Assembly (NCBI RefSeq): GCF_030848575.1
Contig: NZ_JAVDDX010000001.1
Span: 372,001-436,000 of the forward strand
Direction: 5' to 3'
Length of the DNA stretch: 64,000 nucleotides
Source of the DNA: Haloarcula sp. H-GB4
GTDB lineage: Archaea; Halobacteriota; Halobacteria; Halobacteriales; Haloarculaceae
Numbering within the stretch: the stretch's first letter is position 1; the number at the start of each line of letters is the position of its first letter. A program made the position numbers and the translations under genes. Below, in pieces: positions 51,373 to 60,457 of this stretch. The notes beneath the pieces were generated by a model. That model did no database searches. It had not been told where the DNA came from and was given only the letters and a program-made list of their open reading frames with translations.

Positions 51373-53301
51373 ATGCCCTCGCTCTCGATGGGCGCGCTCG
51401 TGGTTTTCGCGCTCGTCGCCGCCGCCCTGACGCTGTTTGTCACCGAATGGCTCCCGCCAGACATGACGGCCATCGCCGTCCTCGTCGCGTTGGTCGTGCT
51501 GGAACCGTACACCGGTGTCCCGGCGCGGACAGCCATCGAGGGGTTTGCCAGCCCGGCGGTGGTCACTATCGTTGCGATGTACATTCTCAGCGCCGGCGTC
51601 GAATCGGCCGGTGTTGTCGACTGGCTGGCCGGGCGGCTCGCGGCGCTGACGGGCGGTGACGAACGGCGTCTGCTGACCGCCATCGTCGGCACGACGGGCG
51701 TCAGCGCGGGCTTCGTCAACAACACGCCGGTGGTCGCGGTCTTCATACCGCTGGTCACCGGGCTCTCGGAGCGATACGGTATCTCACCGTCGAACCTGCT
51801 GCTGCCGCTCTCGTTCGCCGCGATGCTCGGCGGGACGCTCACGCTGGTCGGCACTGCGACGAACTTACTCGCGAGCGACCTTTCGGCGCAGTTACTCGGC
51901 CGGCCGTTCTCGATGTTCACGCTGACGCCTGTCGGCGTGGTCGTTCTCACTGTCGGCGTGGGCTACCTGCTGACGGTGGGTCGGGCGCTCGTCCCCGAAC
52001 GCATCCACCCCGCAGCCGACTTCACTGAGGAGTTCGAGATGGATCGCCACCTGTCGCAGCTACGGGTTCGCGAGACGTCCCCGCTGGTCGGGCTGACGGT
52101 GCAGGAAGCGCTCGAAGGCAGCGTCCCTGTCGACGCGGTTGAGGCGGTTGTTGAGGTGGTCGACACGGGGGAATCACTGCCGACCGAGGCTACCGTTGAG
52201 CAGGTCCTTGCCGTGAGTGACCCGCTCGATGTCGACGTGCTCCAGATTGACCGCAACGGCGAGTCGTTCTTCGCGACGGCCACCGATCGGCCGCTCGAAC
52301 CCGGCGACGTGCTGACGGTCCGTGGGAACCGTCAGGCTGTCAACCAACTCGCACAGACGCTCGACCTGCGGGACCTCGCCCGCGAGTCCGTTACAGCGGA
52401 CCTACTGGCGGAGAGCGGTCACCCGGGCATCCTCGCGGAGGCCGTCATCGACAGGGAGTCGCGGCTCCGCGGGCGAACGCTCGCCGACGTGCAACTTCGC
52501 AGTCGATTCGACGTGACGGTCCTCGCCGTCCGCCGCGGTGACGAGATCATTCACGAGGACCTCACAGCAGTCGAACTGTCCGCCGGCGACCTGCTCTTGC
52601 TCCAGACGCCCCTTGACGAAGTGGGACATCTTCAGGATGAGGGCTACCTGACCCTGACAGAGGGCCCTCCCGAGCTGTTCGACGCGCTCGACGGCGGCCA
52701 GCCCTCGCTCGACGCCGCTGCGGCGGTCCCACTCGTGACCTTGCTTGCTGTCATCGCGCTTGCGGCACTGGACCTCCTCCCGATCTACATCGCCGCGCTG
52801 GGCGGCGTCGTCGCCACGGTGGCGACCGGCACGCTAAGCGCGTCGAAGGCCTACGACGCGGTGAGCTGGAACGTTGTGTTCCTGCTCGCCGGGTTGCTCC
52901 CACTGGGGCAGGCGATGCAAGCCACTGGCGGGGCCGCGTTCGTCGGCGCGCTCCTCGTTGACGCCGCCGGCGTCCTCCCGCCGCTCGCGCTGCTGGCGCT
53001 GGTGTACCTCCTGACTGCCGTCCTCGCCAGCGCCATCACCCCGGCCGCGACCGTCGTGTTGATGATCCCGATTGCCGTCGCCACCGCCGCTGAAATCGGC
53101 GTTTCCGGGTTCCCGTTCCTCGTTGTCGTGACGTTCGCGGTCGCGACGGCCTTCCTGACGCCCATCGGCTACCAGACGAACCTGATGGTGTACGGCCCCG
53201 GCGGCTACCGCTTCACCGACTTCGCGCGTGTCGGCGGACCGCTACAGCTGCTTCTGTGTGCAGCTACGACGCTCTCGGTGTCGGTTGTCTGGCCGCTATA
53301 A
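51373..53301 (+). CDS. SLC13-type permease with two RCK-C domains
   Basis: The 642-residue protein has the divalent-anion:sodium symporter/SLC13 plan: membrane segments 1-6 (about 10-205), a cytosolic insert with two RCK-C (TrkA-C) domains (about 225-430), then segments 7-12. The phrases VNNTPVVAVFIPLVTGLSER and FLTPIGYQTNLMVYGPGGYR are typical. Such proteins move dicarboxylates or sulfate with sodium, and the RCK-C domains suggest regulation by an ion or nucleotide. ATG 51373 fits a TATA-like tttttatc about 27 bases upstream. It converges on pspA. Confidence 0.88.
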   Translation: MPSLSMGALVVFALVAAALTLFVTEWLPPDMTAIAVLVALVVLEPYTGVPARTAIEGFASPAVVTIVAMYILSAGVESAGVVDWLAGRLAALTGGDERRLLTAIVGTTGVSAGFVNNTPVVAVFIPLVTGLSERYGISPSNLLLPLSFAAMLGGTLTLVGTATNLLASDLSAQLLGRPFSMFTLTPVGVVVLTVGVGYLLTVGRALVPERIHPAADFTEEFEMDRHLSQLRVRETSPLVGLTVQEALEGSVPVDAVEAVVEVVDTGESLPTEATVEQVLAVSDPLDVDVLQIDRNGESFFATATDRPLEPGDVLTVRGNRQAVNQLAQTLDLRDLARESVTADLLAESGHPGILAEAVIDRESRLRGRTLADVQLRSRFDVTVLAVRRGDEIIHEDLTAVELSAGDLLLLQTPLDEVGHLQDEGYLTLTEGPPELFDALDGGQPSLDAAAAVPLVTLLAVIALAALDLLPIYIAALGGVVATVATGTLSASKAYDAVSWNVVFLLAGLLPLGQAMQATGGAAFVGALLVDAAGVLPPLALLALVYLLTAVLASAITPAATVVLMIPIAVATAAEIGVSGFPFLVVVTFAVATAFLTPIGYQTNLMVYGPGGYRFTDFARVGGPLQLLLCAATTLSVSVVWPL

Positions 53302-53319
53302 AACTCCCGTGTCGCCGCG

Positions 53320-54162
53320 TTACTGCTCGTCTTCTTTCAGCTCATCCAGTTCTGACTCGACCTCGCTCTCGTCGACGTCGACTTGTGTACTCTCGTCGGT
53401 GAGTTCCTGTTCCAGTTCGGCCTCGGAGACGTCCGCATCGCTCGACCCGCTGTCGCCGTCCTCGGCTTTCCCCATCTCTGCTTTGAGCGTGTCGAGTTCG
53501 GCGTCGACTGACCCTTTCTGTCGGACCTCTTCAAGCTCCCGTTCCAGTGAACTCTCATCCGATATCTGACTTTCGAGGACGCCGTCCTCGCGGAGTTCGT
53601 CCATCGCCTGCGAACGGGCTTCCATGTCCTCGGTGCGTTCCTCCGCGCGCTCGATAGCCTGATTGATGTCCTGCATCTCGTCGCCCGCGCCGGTCATCGC
53701 CTCGTTGACGCGCGCTGACGCCTTGGCGGCCTCGTGGCGAGCCTTCATCGTCTCCTTTTTGGTGCGGAACTGCTCGATCTGTTTCTGCAGTTCGTCTTTC
53801 TGCTCGACTAGCTGGTCCTGTTGGCTCTGTAAGTCCTGTATCTGGCCTTCCAGGTCCTCAATCTGGCTCATCTTCTGCTTTTTCTTTTCCAGCGCCTGGC
53901 GGGCGAGGTCCTCGCGGTCCTGCTCGACAGCCTGGCGCGCCTGTTCGTTGTGCTTCTCGACGTTCTCTTCGAGGCGGCGCTTCTGTATCTCCAGTCGCTT
54001 CTTCTGGGTCGTCAGGTCCGCAATGCCCTGTTTGACGTCCTGCAGTTCGTCACGCAGCTGCTCGTAGCTGTAGTCGAGGGTCTCTGTCGGGTCCTCCGCT
54101 CGGTTCAGGACGGCGTTGAGCTTGGAGCGGATGACGTACGACGCGCGCGAGAGGATTCCCAT
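53320..54162 (-). CDS. pspA: PspA/IM30-family membrane-stress protein
   Basis: The 280-residue protein starts MGILSRASYVIRSKLNAVLN, the membrane-binding amphipathic helix of PspA/Vipp1. A long coiled coil follows (about 30-165, rich in Gln, Glu and Lys), with NRAEDPTETLDYSYEQLRDE. A Ser/Asp/Glu-rich acidic tail follows from about 200. PspA proteins polymerise on damaged membranes and protect the proton gradient. The gene shares a 61-base divergent promoter region with an alpha/beta hydrolase gene. No other psp genes are nearby. Confidence 0.9.
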   Translation of the reverse strand: MGILSRASYVIRSKLNAVLNRAEDPTETLDYSYEQLRDELQDVKQGIADLTTQKKRLEIQKRRLEENVEKHNEQARQAVEQDREDLARQALEKKKQKMSQIEDLEGQIQDLQSQQDQLVEQKDELQKQIEQFRTKKETMKARHEAAKASARVNEAMTGAGDEMQDINQAIERAEERTEDMEARSQAMDELREDGVLESQISDESSLERELEEVRQKGSVDAELDTLKAEMGKAEDGDSGSSDADVSEAELEQELTDESTQVDVDESEVESELDELKEDEQ

Positions 54163-54186
54163 GTATGCGCATTGGTCTCTCCAACC

Positions 54187-54194
54187 TTAAATTT
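54187..54194. promoter_or_regulatory. Shared palindromic TATA-like box, pspA / hydrolase
   Basis: The word ttaaattt is close to self-complementary and lies about 28 bases before the pspA ATG (minus strand) and 32 bases before the hydrolase ATG (plus strand). It is the only good TATA-like sequence in the 60-base gap, so the two genes are likely transcribed from one bidirectional core promoter or from overlapping ones. Confidence 0.5.
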
Positions 54195-54222
54195 CTTACA
54201 GAGGGATGACGAGTGAACACGT

Positions 54223-54816
54223 ATGACTACCGTCGGGATACCGGGCGGGCGAGATGTCACCGCATCGCTCGACCGGCCGGCATCGGATGCCGTCGTCGTC
54301 GCGTGCCCGCCCCATCCGCAGTACGGCGGTAAGCGGTCGGACACGCGCCTGAAAGCGGTCAGTGATGCGCTGGCCCCCGATATCGGCTGTCTCCGCTTCG
54401 ACTACGGCGCGTGGGACGAGGGCCGTGGCGAGCGGGCCGACGCCGAAAACGCGCTGGTATGGGCCGACGAGGGGTACGACGCAGTCGGCCTGTTTGGCTA
54501 CAGTTTCGGCGCGGCTGTGGCGCTCTGTGCGGCCGCTGAACACGACACTGCGGCCGACCCCGTGGCCCTGTCAGTGCTTGCACCACCGGCCGGAGTGACC
54601 GAGCACCTCGACGTTGTTGCCGCGCTTGAGGCCATCGACTGTCCAGTGCAGGTCGTGGTCGGGGAGCGCGATGCGACAGTGGACTGGGACCCGGTCGTCG
54701 ACCGGGCCACCGAGCTGGGCCAGACAGTTGAGCACCTGCCAGCCGACCACCATTTCGTCGGTCAGAGCGGCCGTATCGGCGAGACAGTTGGGCCCTTTCT
54801 CCGCGACCACCTGTAG
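54223..54816 (+). CDS. Alpha/beta-hydrolase (dienelactone-hydrolase-like)
   Basis: The 197-residue protein has the alpha/beta-hydrolase fold in compact form. It has VVACPPHPQYGGKRSDTRLK near the start, the nucleophile elbow GYSFGA (serine nucleophile), VVVGERDATVDW with the acid, and a catalytic His in PADHHFVGQS. It is of the small haloarchaeal alpha/beta-hydrolase group, with an ester or lipid substrate likely. Divergence from pspA could mean a link to membrane lipid stress (inference). Confidence 0.85.
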   Translation: MTTVGIPGGRDVTASLDRPASDAVVVACPPHPQYGGKRSDTRLKAVSDALAPDIGCLRFDYGAWDEGRGERADAENALVWADEGYDAVGLFGYSFGAAVALCAAAEHDTAADPVALSVLAPPAGVTEHLDVVAALEAIDCPVQVVVGERDATVDWDPVVDRATELGQTVEHLPADHHFVGQSGRIGETVGPFLRDHL

Positions 54817-54951
54817 CTGCTGGGAACCCACTGTTCAGGGTCCGTGGTCGATTCCTGTCGCCAGTTCAGCGCCCAGTGAACGTATCGTTCAGGCCCCACA
54901 CCTGCTGGATAGTATCGAAAGACAGAGGCGCTGTCGGCTCGATTTTCAATC

Positions 54952-55125
54952 ATGGATCGCCCGCTCGCGTTCGCTGCTGTGTCGTTTCTCGCCACGCTGG
55001 TGACGCTGTTAGTACTGATGCAGACGGCACTCGTCGCGGGCGGGCCGGCACGGGCGCTTGTGCTCGCCTCGGCTGGTGCTATCGGGACGTACTTCGCCAT
55101 CCGATCCGGCGTGCTCAAGTCCTGA
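54952..55125 (+). CDS. Tiny two-segment membrane protein (57 residues)
   Basis: An ATG frame of 57 codons with typical haloarchaeal codon use. It starts MDRPLAFAAVSFLATLVTLL, followed by VLMQTALVAGG, then a second hydrophobic segment ALVLASAGAIGTYFAI, and ends RSGVLKS. Two membrane segments and an Arg/Gly turn between them look like a real small membrane protein. A TATA-like word is not clear. It precedes another small membrane gene by 66 bases. No function is recognised. Confidence 0.6.
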   Translation: MDRPLAFAAVSFLATLVTLLVLMQTALVAGGPARALVLASAGAIGTYFAIRSGVLKS

Positions 55126-55161
55126 CCGTCGCCGAACCCGCCCACGGATACCGAAGGTACA

Positions 55162-55169
55162 TTTATACT
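55162..55169 (+). promoter_or_regulatory. TATA box of the 63-residue membrane-protein gene
   Basis: The octamer tttatact is centred about 27 bases before ATG 55192, and a second AT-rich run (tatatact) follows it. The leaderless spacing supports the small gene that begins at 55192. Confidence 0.55.
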
Positions 55170-55191
55170 ATATACTGATAAATAATGTTGT

Positions 55192-55383
55192 ATGTCAACG
55201 CGAACCAGGGCGGCGGTGTCTCACTCGACACGGCACGGCGTCGTCTCGCTTCTGGGTGGGTTCGTCGCCGGCTACCTGCTGTTCATCGCAATCGGCTCCA
55301 GTCCCGGTGATGCGCTGTTCTCGGCGCTGTCGCTGGCTGTTCTCGTGGCAGCGTGGCGCGTCCTCACGCAGCCGTCACTGTAG
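55192..55383 (+). CDS. Tiny two-segment membrane protein (63 residues)
   Basis: A 63-residue protein starting [20 protein letters not shown], with two hydrophobic segments (about 19-36 and 42-56) and a short basic N-terminus. A strong TATA box at 55162-55169 supports expression. It lies just upstream of pyrG, which has its own TATA-like box. The function is unknown. Confidence 0.62.
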   Translation: MSTRTRAAVSHSTRHGVVSLLGGFVAGYLLFIAIGSSPGDALFSALSLAVLVAAWRVLTQPSL

Positions 55384-55460
55384 TCGCGTTGACACTGCGA
55401 CGGGGTGGCGAACAGTGCGCGCTCCGAAACCGTTTAGACTACGCGGGGTTCACCGTCGGT

Positions 55461-57122
55461 ATGCCGACCGAACCCGAAACGGACTACGACCCAGAACTGG
55501 GTCGGAAGTTCATCTTCGTCACCGGTGGCGTGATGTCTGGCCTGGGGAAAGGCATCACCGCCGCCAGCACAGGTAGATTACTCAAAAACGCCGGGTTCGA
55601 CGTTACAGCGGTCAAGATTGACCCGTATCTGAACGTCGATGCCGGTACGATGAATCCCTTCCAGCACGGCGAGGTGTACGTGCTCAAAGACGGCGGGGAA
55701 GTCGACCTCGATCTGGGGAACTACGAGCGGTTCCTCGACATCGACATGACCTTCGACCACAACGTCACGACGGGGAAGACCTACCAGCACGTCATCGAGA
55801 AGGAGCGGTCCGGCGACTACCTCGGTCGCACGGTCCAGATTATCCCGCATATCACCGACGATATCAAGCGCCGTATCCGCGAGGCCGCCGAAGGCAACGA
55901 CGTCTGTATCATTGAAGTTGGCGGCACGGTTGGAGACATCGAAGGGATGCCGTATCTCGAAGCGCTCCGACAGTTTGCCCACGAGGAGGACGAGGACGAT
56001 ATTCTCTTTACCCACGTCACGCTCGTCCCCTACTCGAAAAACGGCGAGCAGAAGACCAAGCCGACCCAACACTCTGTGAAGGAACTGCGCTCTATCGGTC
56101 TTCAGCCCGACATTCTGGTCGGCCGCTGTTCGGACAAACTCGACATCGACACGAAGGAGAAGATCGCACTGTTCTGTGACGTGCCGACGGAAGCAGTCTT
56201 CTCGAACCCGGACGTCGACGATATCTATCACGTCCCGCTGATGGTCGAGGAGGAAGGCCTCGATCAGTACGTGATGGAAGAACTGGACATCGCCTCGGAG
56301 GCGCTGCCGGAAGACGAACGGGAGAACTGCTGGCGCGACCTCGTCACCCAGAACACCGAAGGCGAGGTCGAAGTCGCGCTTGTCGGCAAGTACGACCTCG
56401 AAGACGCCTACATGTCCGTCCACGAGGCGCTGAAACACGCCGGCCTGGAGAAGAACGTCGACGTGAACGTCCGGTGGGTCAACTCCGAGAAAATGAATGA
56501 CCACCATGCTGACCGGATGCGCGAGGCCGATGCTATCGTCGTGCCGGGCGGCTTCGGTGCCCGCGGCACGGAGGGTAAAATCGAGGCGATCCGGTACGCC
56601 CGCGAGAACGACGTTCCGTTCCTCGGGCTGTGTCTCGGCTTCCAGATGGCTGTCGTCGAGTACGCCCGCAACGTACTGGATCTGGACGCCGCCCACTCGG
56701 CGGAACTGGACGAGGACACGCCACACCCCGTCATCGATATCCTCCCCGAGCAGTACGAAATCGAGGACATGGGCGGGACGATGCGGCTGGGTGCTCATGA
56801 AACCGAAATCAACGCGAACACGCTCGCCGCAACGCTGTACGGCGGCGAGTCCTGCACGGAGCGGCACCGCCACCGCTACGAGGTCAACCCCGAGTACATC
56901 GACGACCTCGAAGCCGCCGGGCTGAAGTTCTCTGGCTACGCCGAAAACCGTATGGAGATACTCGAACTCGAACCCGAGGACCACCCCTATTTCATCGGGA
57001 CGCAGTTCCATCCGGAGTTCCGCTCCCGGCCGACGCGTGCCAGCCCGCCGTTCGTCGGACTGCTCGAAGCAGTCCTTGGCGACGACCCCCACACTGCGAC
57101 GACTGAGGAGGTGAGCCACTGA
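55461..57122 (+). CDS. pyrG: CTP synthase
   Basis: PyrG makes CTP from UTP, ATP and glutamine. The 553-residue protein has the synthetase domain, with [20 protein letters not shown], then [20 protein letters not shown]. The glutaminase domain shows [16 protein letters not shown] with the nucleophile Cys, and [14 protein letters not shown] with the catalytic His. ATG 55461 fits a TATA-like gtttagac about 27 bases upstream. Its stop overlaps the guaAb start by one base (TGATG). Confidence 0.97.
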   Translation: MPTEPETDYDPELGRKFIFVTGGVMSGLGKGITAASTGRLLKNAGFDVTAVKIDPYLNVDAGTMNPFQHGEVYVLKDGGEVDLDLGNYERFLDIDMTFDHNVTTGKTYQHVIEKERSGDYLGRTVQIIPHITDDIKRRIREAAEGNDVCIIEVGGTVGDIEGMPYLEALRQFAHEEDEDDILFTHVTLVPYSKNGEQKTKPTQHSVKELRSIGLQPDILVGRCSDKLDIDTKEKIALFCDVPTEAVFSNPDVDDIYHVPLMVEEEGLDQYVMEELDIASEALPEDERENCWRDLVTQNTEGEVEVALVGKYDLEDAYMSVHEALKHAGLEKNVDVNVRWVNSEKMNDHHADRMREADAIVVPGGFGARGTEGKIEAIRYARENDVPFLGLCLGFQMAVVEYARNVLDLDAAHSAELDEDTPHPVIDILPEQYEIEDMGGTMRLGAHETEINANTLAATLYGGESCTERHRHRYEVNPEYIDDLEAAGLKFSGYAENRMEILELEPEDHPYFIGTQFHPEFRSRPTRASPPFVGLLEAVLGDDPHTATTEEVSH

Positions 57123-58039
57123 TGGTGAACGTCGACGAGTTCATCGAGGAGGCGAAAGCCGAGATCGCCGACGAGATCGGGGACAAGCACGCCGTCATCG
57201 GGCTTTCCGGCGGTGTTGACTCCTCGACGGCCGCCGCGCTGGCCTACGAGGCTATCGGCGACCAGCTCACCGCCGTCTACGTCGACACCGGGCTGATGCG
57301 GAAAGGCGAGACCGACGAGATCCGTGAGACGTTCGATTACATGGATTCGCTGCGCATTGTCGAGGCACAGGACCGCTTCCTCGACGAACTCGAAGGCGAG
57401 ACCGACCCCGAGGAGAAGCGCCATATCATCGGCGAGCAGTTCATCCGGGAGTTCGAGACGGTCGCCCGCGAGGTTGACGCCGACTACCTGGTGCAGGGGA
57501 CCATCTACCCCGACCGCATCGAGAGTGAGGGGACGATCAAGTCCCACCACAACGTCGGTGGTCTCCCCGAACGCATCGACTTCGACGGCATTGTCGAGCC
57601 GATGCGGGACCTCTACAAGGACGAGGTCCGTGAGGTCGCCCGCGCGCTCAACCTCGAAGAGATCATCTCCGAGCGGATGCCGTTCCCCGGTCCGGGACTC
57701 GCCGTCCGGATCATCGGCGAGGTCACCGAGGAGAAACTGGCGGTGGCCCGCGAGGCCAACCACGTCGTCGAGGAGGAACTGGAGGAGTACGAGCCGTGGC
57801 AGGCGCTCGCTGCCGTCATCGGCAAGGCCACGGGCGTCAAGGGCGACAACCGCGTCCACGGCTGGGTCGTCGCCGTCCGCTCCGTCGAGAGCCGGGACGG
57901 AATGACCGCCCGCGCACAGGAACTCGACTGGGACACGCTCCAGCGTATGCAGTCGCGCATCACCGGGGCCCACGAGAACGTCGCCCGCGTCGTCTACGAC
58001 GTGACCCACAAACCGCCGGCGACAATCGAGTACGAATGA
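57122..58039 (+). CDS. guaAb: GMP synthase, ATP-pyrophosphatase subunit B
   Basis: In archaea GMP synthase is split into subunits: this one activates XMP with ATP, and a separate glutamine amidotransferase (subunit A) supplies ammonia. The 305-residue protein has the PP-loop [20 protein letters not shown] and later [13 protein letters not shown] and [20 protein letters not shown]. The subunit A gene is not in the window. It is coupled to pyrG by a one-base overlap and to the next gene by a four-base overlap (ATGA). Confidence 0.96.
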   Translation: MVNVDEFIEEAKAEIADEIGDKHAVIGLSGGVDSSTAAALAYEAIGDQLTAVYVDTGLMRKGETDEIRETFDYMDSLRIVEAQDRFLDELEGETDPEEKRHIIGEQFIREFETVAREVDADYLVQGTIYPDRIESEGTIKSHHNVGGLPERIDFDGIVEPMRDLYKDEVREVARALNLEEIISERMPFPGPGLAVRIIGEVTEEKLAVAREANHVVEEELEEYEPWQALAAVIGKATGVKGDNRVHGWVVAVRSVESRDGMTARAQELDWDTLQRMQSRITGAHENVARVVYDVTHKPPATIEYE

Positions 58040-58347
58040 ACGTCGTTCTCGTCGGCTCGGACCCCAACGGACTCACGGACGCGCTCGAAGCCGAGGGACA
58101 CACTGTGACGGTCGCTGACGTGGGCAACCGCCCCGGGCTGGAGGAGGCCGGCATCCACGAAGCGGACGTGTACCTGCTGACTGAGATGTCACAGGCGACC
58201 TCCATCGCCGTCGCCAAGGACCTCAACCCCGACCTCCGGATCGTCGTCTACGCAGAGGGCTCCCTGCCCGATTTCGCCAGCCGACAGACGGACCTCGTCG
58301 TCGACCCGGGCCTGCTCGGTTCCGACGCGGTCGCCGAGGAACTGTAG
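58036..58347 (+). CDS. Small Rossmann-like protein (DUF7126-like)
   Basis: A 103-residue protein starting [20 protein letters not shown], with a GxxxxG nucleotide-binding-like turn and an alpha/beta pattern ([20 protein letters not shown], then [18 protein letters not shown]). It resembles a NAD- or ligand-binding half Rossmann fold and matches a family that I believe is DUF7126. Its start overlaps the guaAb stop, so it is translated together with pyrG and guaAb. That suggests a role in nucleotide synthesis, perhaps regulatory. Confidence 0.78.
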   Translation: MNVVLVGSDPNGLTDALEAEGHTVTVADVGNRPGLEEAGIHEADVYLLTEMSQATSIAVAKDLNPDLRIVVYAEGSLPDFASRQTDLVVDPGLLGSDAVAEEL

Positions 58348-58371
58348 CGCAGTCCCACACGGTCCGGTTAC

Positions 58372-59049
58372 TCACACCGTCGCCGCGAGGCGGTCCAGCC
58401 GCTCTGAGCCGTTTTTTTTTTCGAAGGGAACGCCATGGCCCGGCACAGCAATCTCAAACTGTGGTGCGCGCTCGGCAAAATCTCTGACACTCCGGGCAAC
58501 GGCGTCGGTATCGTAACTCAACAACCACGGTGACGGCTCGAAGCGGCCGCTGTCCTCACGGACGAGGTCACCTAGCAGTCCCAGTGACAGCGACTCGCTG
58601 ACGTAGCAGACGTGCCCTGGCGTGTGTCCGGGGGTGTGATAGGCGGTGAAACTCCCGACGGTATCGCCGTCGGCCAGGGGGATAACGTCGTTGTCCGGTG
58701 CGTCGACGAACGGTGAGACGAGTCGCTGGAACGCACCCTTGTGGTTTCCCAGCGGCGGCGACCGCTCACCGGTGACCAGCGGCGCGTCCCGCTTGCCGAC
58801 GTAGATGGGCACGTCGATGCCGTCGAAGGCGGTTAGTCCGCCGACGTGGTCGAAATCGAAGTGTGTGAGGAGGATTCGGTCAAGATCCCGGAGTTCGTAG
58901 CCGGCCTCGCTCAGGCCGGCGACGAGCCCGTTCCCGTGCCAGGGCAGCCCCGTGTCCACGAGCGTGAGCGCGCCGTCGTCGTCAACGAGCGTCGCGTTGA
59001 CGCCCGTGAGATCGTACCACCAGACATCATCGTCGAGCGCCGTTACCAT
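58372..59049 (-). CDS. Metallo-beta-lactamase-fold hydrolase
   Basis: The 225-residue protein has the MBL fold, with the metal motif LLTHFDFDHVGGL, in which the second metal-binding His of HxHxDH is Asp (HxDxDH). Further ligands are in AYHTPGHTPGHVCYV (His), LLGDLVRED (Asp) and VPGHGVPFE (His). The substrate is unknown. A run of ten A bases in the coding strand (58412-58421) lies near the 3' end, encoding part of FEKKNG. It converges on the DUF7126-like gene. Confidence 0.85.
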   Translation of the reverse strand: MVTALDDDVWWYDLTGVNATLVDDDGALTLVDTGLPWHGNGLVAGLSEAGYELRDLDRILLTHFDFDHVGGLTAFDGIDVPIYVGKRDAPLVTGERSPPLGNHKGAFQRLVSPFVDAPDNDVIPLADGDTVGSFTAYHTPGHTPGHVCYVSESLSLGLLGDLVREDSGRFEPSPWLLSYDTDAVARSVRDFAERAPQFEIAVPGHGVPFEKKNGSERLDRLAATV

Positions 59050-59118
59050 AGCGCGGGATTGGTGTGGCGATTCCTAAACCCTTGGTCACCACTCCGTCTC
59101 GGCGAGCCGACTCCGGTT

Positions 59119-60231
59119 CTAATCGAGTGCGACCGGCGCAGCCTGTCGCACATCGTCCTGAAGTCGGTCAGCGTGTTCGAGCCGAGTCTCGCGAGCATCG
59201 TGAGGTGTGACCGGTTCCGGTCTGTCGAACGTCGGCGCGACCGGCTCGTACGCGTCCACATCGAATCCCATCCGGTCGAGATACGACCGAACGCTGTCCG
59301 AGGTGGCTCCGTCCCGGATAGCGTCGTTCGCGTATGCAAGGACAGCATCGAACTCTGGGAGCACGATTTCGTCGTCGGTAACGCGGCCCGTTTCGCCCTC
59401 GATACGTACTTCGGTTTCCCTGAGGTGGTCCATGAGAGACGCAACAGCATCGGCGAGTTGCAGGACCTGACTCGGGAGTGCAGCGTCGGGCGACCGCCAC
59501 TCGACGGTGCCGAACTCGGCCCGAAGCTGGACCGGCGTCCAGATCGTGCTTTCGGGCTCGAAGTTCGCTGCGACAGTCCGGCGGTCGACACCAGCGTCGA
59601 CAGCCGCGGTCACGAACTCATCGTAGCGCCGTTCGAGCCGGCGGTCCCACTCCGCAGTGTCGTCGAGATACGACCACAGCCAGCCCTGGTGTGGCACTGA
59701 GTTGTACGCCATCCAGCGGTACAGCTTCGAGCGCGCACTGTCGGCCAGCCGCCGGCCACGGAAGTACGGCGAGGATGAGACGAGCGCTAGCGCGGGGTCA
59801 ATGGCAATCAGCGCGTTCAATTGGTCGATTTCCCGCCCCGACTGCTGTTCGACATGGATGTGCGTGCCGGCACAGTGGCGGACGTACTCGAAATCGTCGC
59901 CGACGACACAGTTTTGAATCCGGGTCCGGTCACACGGAATCTCCTGAATCTCGTCAGCGTTGACTGGGGTCGAAAGCGGCACGAGCCGTTTCCCGAGGTC
60001 GTCGGCCCGTCGCAGCACAGACCCGAGCCGGCCAAGGAGTTCCTCGCGCAGTTCTGTCGCTGTCTCACACGGGGTCGTCTTGACTTCCAGCAGGGGCTCG
60101 ACGAACTCCCGCTCTGCCCCAGGGGTTGCGTCGACGAGCGCGCCCGGTTCGACCAGCCGGCCCGCGTCGTCGATGACCCAGTACTCCACTTCGATGCTCC
60201 GTCGTATCGGATCGGATTCGTGTACTGACAC
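59119..60231 (-). CDS. gshA: Glutamate-cysteine ligase (haloarchaeal GshA)
   Basis: GshA joins glutamate and cysteine to gamma-glutamylcysteine, the main low-molecular thiol in haloarchaea in place of glutathione. The 370-residue protein has RRSIEVEYWVIDDAGRLVEP with the ExE metal motif, VKTTPCETATELREELLGRL, CAGTHIHVEQ and EWRSPDAALPSQVL. It begins with a GTG at 60231. No clear TATA box was seen. A second ligase-like protein with an acidic insertion is encoded at 42724-44655. Confidence 0.88.
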   Translation of the reverse strand: MSVHESDPIRRSIEVEYWVIDDAGRLVEPGALVDATPGAEREFVEPLLEVKTTPCETATELREELLGRLGSVLRRADDLGKRLVPLSTPVNADEIQEIPCDRTRIQNCVVGDDFEYVRHCAGTHIHVEQQSGREIDQLNALIAIDPALALVSSSPYFRGRRLADSARSKLYRWMAYNSVPHQGWLWSYLDDTAEWDRRLERRYDEFVTAAVDAGVDRRTVAANFEPESTIWTPVQLRAEFGTVEWRSPDAALPSQVLQLADAVASLMDHLRETEVRIEGETGRVTDDEIVLPEFDAVLAYANDAIRDGATSDSVRSYLDRMGFDVDAYEPVAPTFDRPEPVTPHDARETRLEHADRLQDDVRQAAPVALD

Positions 60232-60457
60232 AGTGGCCTCGCTGTGGGTTCATCGGTGTGTTCCCGCGCCGAAATCCAGTGGTAACACACCACACAAAAG
60301 ATGCGGCCAGACGGCTTATCATAGTTGTGTGATTAGTAATATTTGCCACACCATGCGCCACGATTGCGGGGGTAAACGCTACAAAATACTTCATACGTGC
60401 CACCACCCGCCGAATCCTCTCCTATCCAGAGATCGTTGGTTCGAAACGGAACACCGC

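Noticed and set aside
55578-57119. 513-codon minus-strand frame opposite pyrG
   Set aside because: It fully overlaps pyrG, which has clear catalytic motifs; such antisense frames are expected from high GC at third positions.
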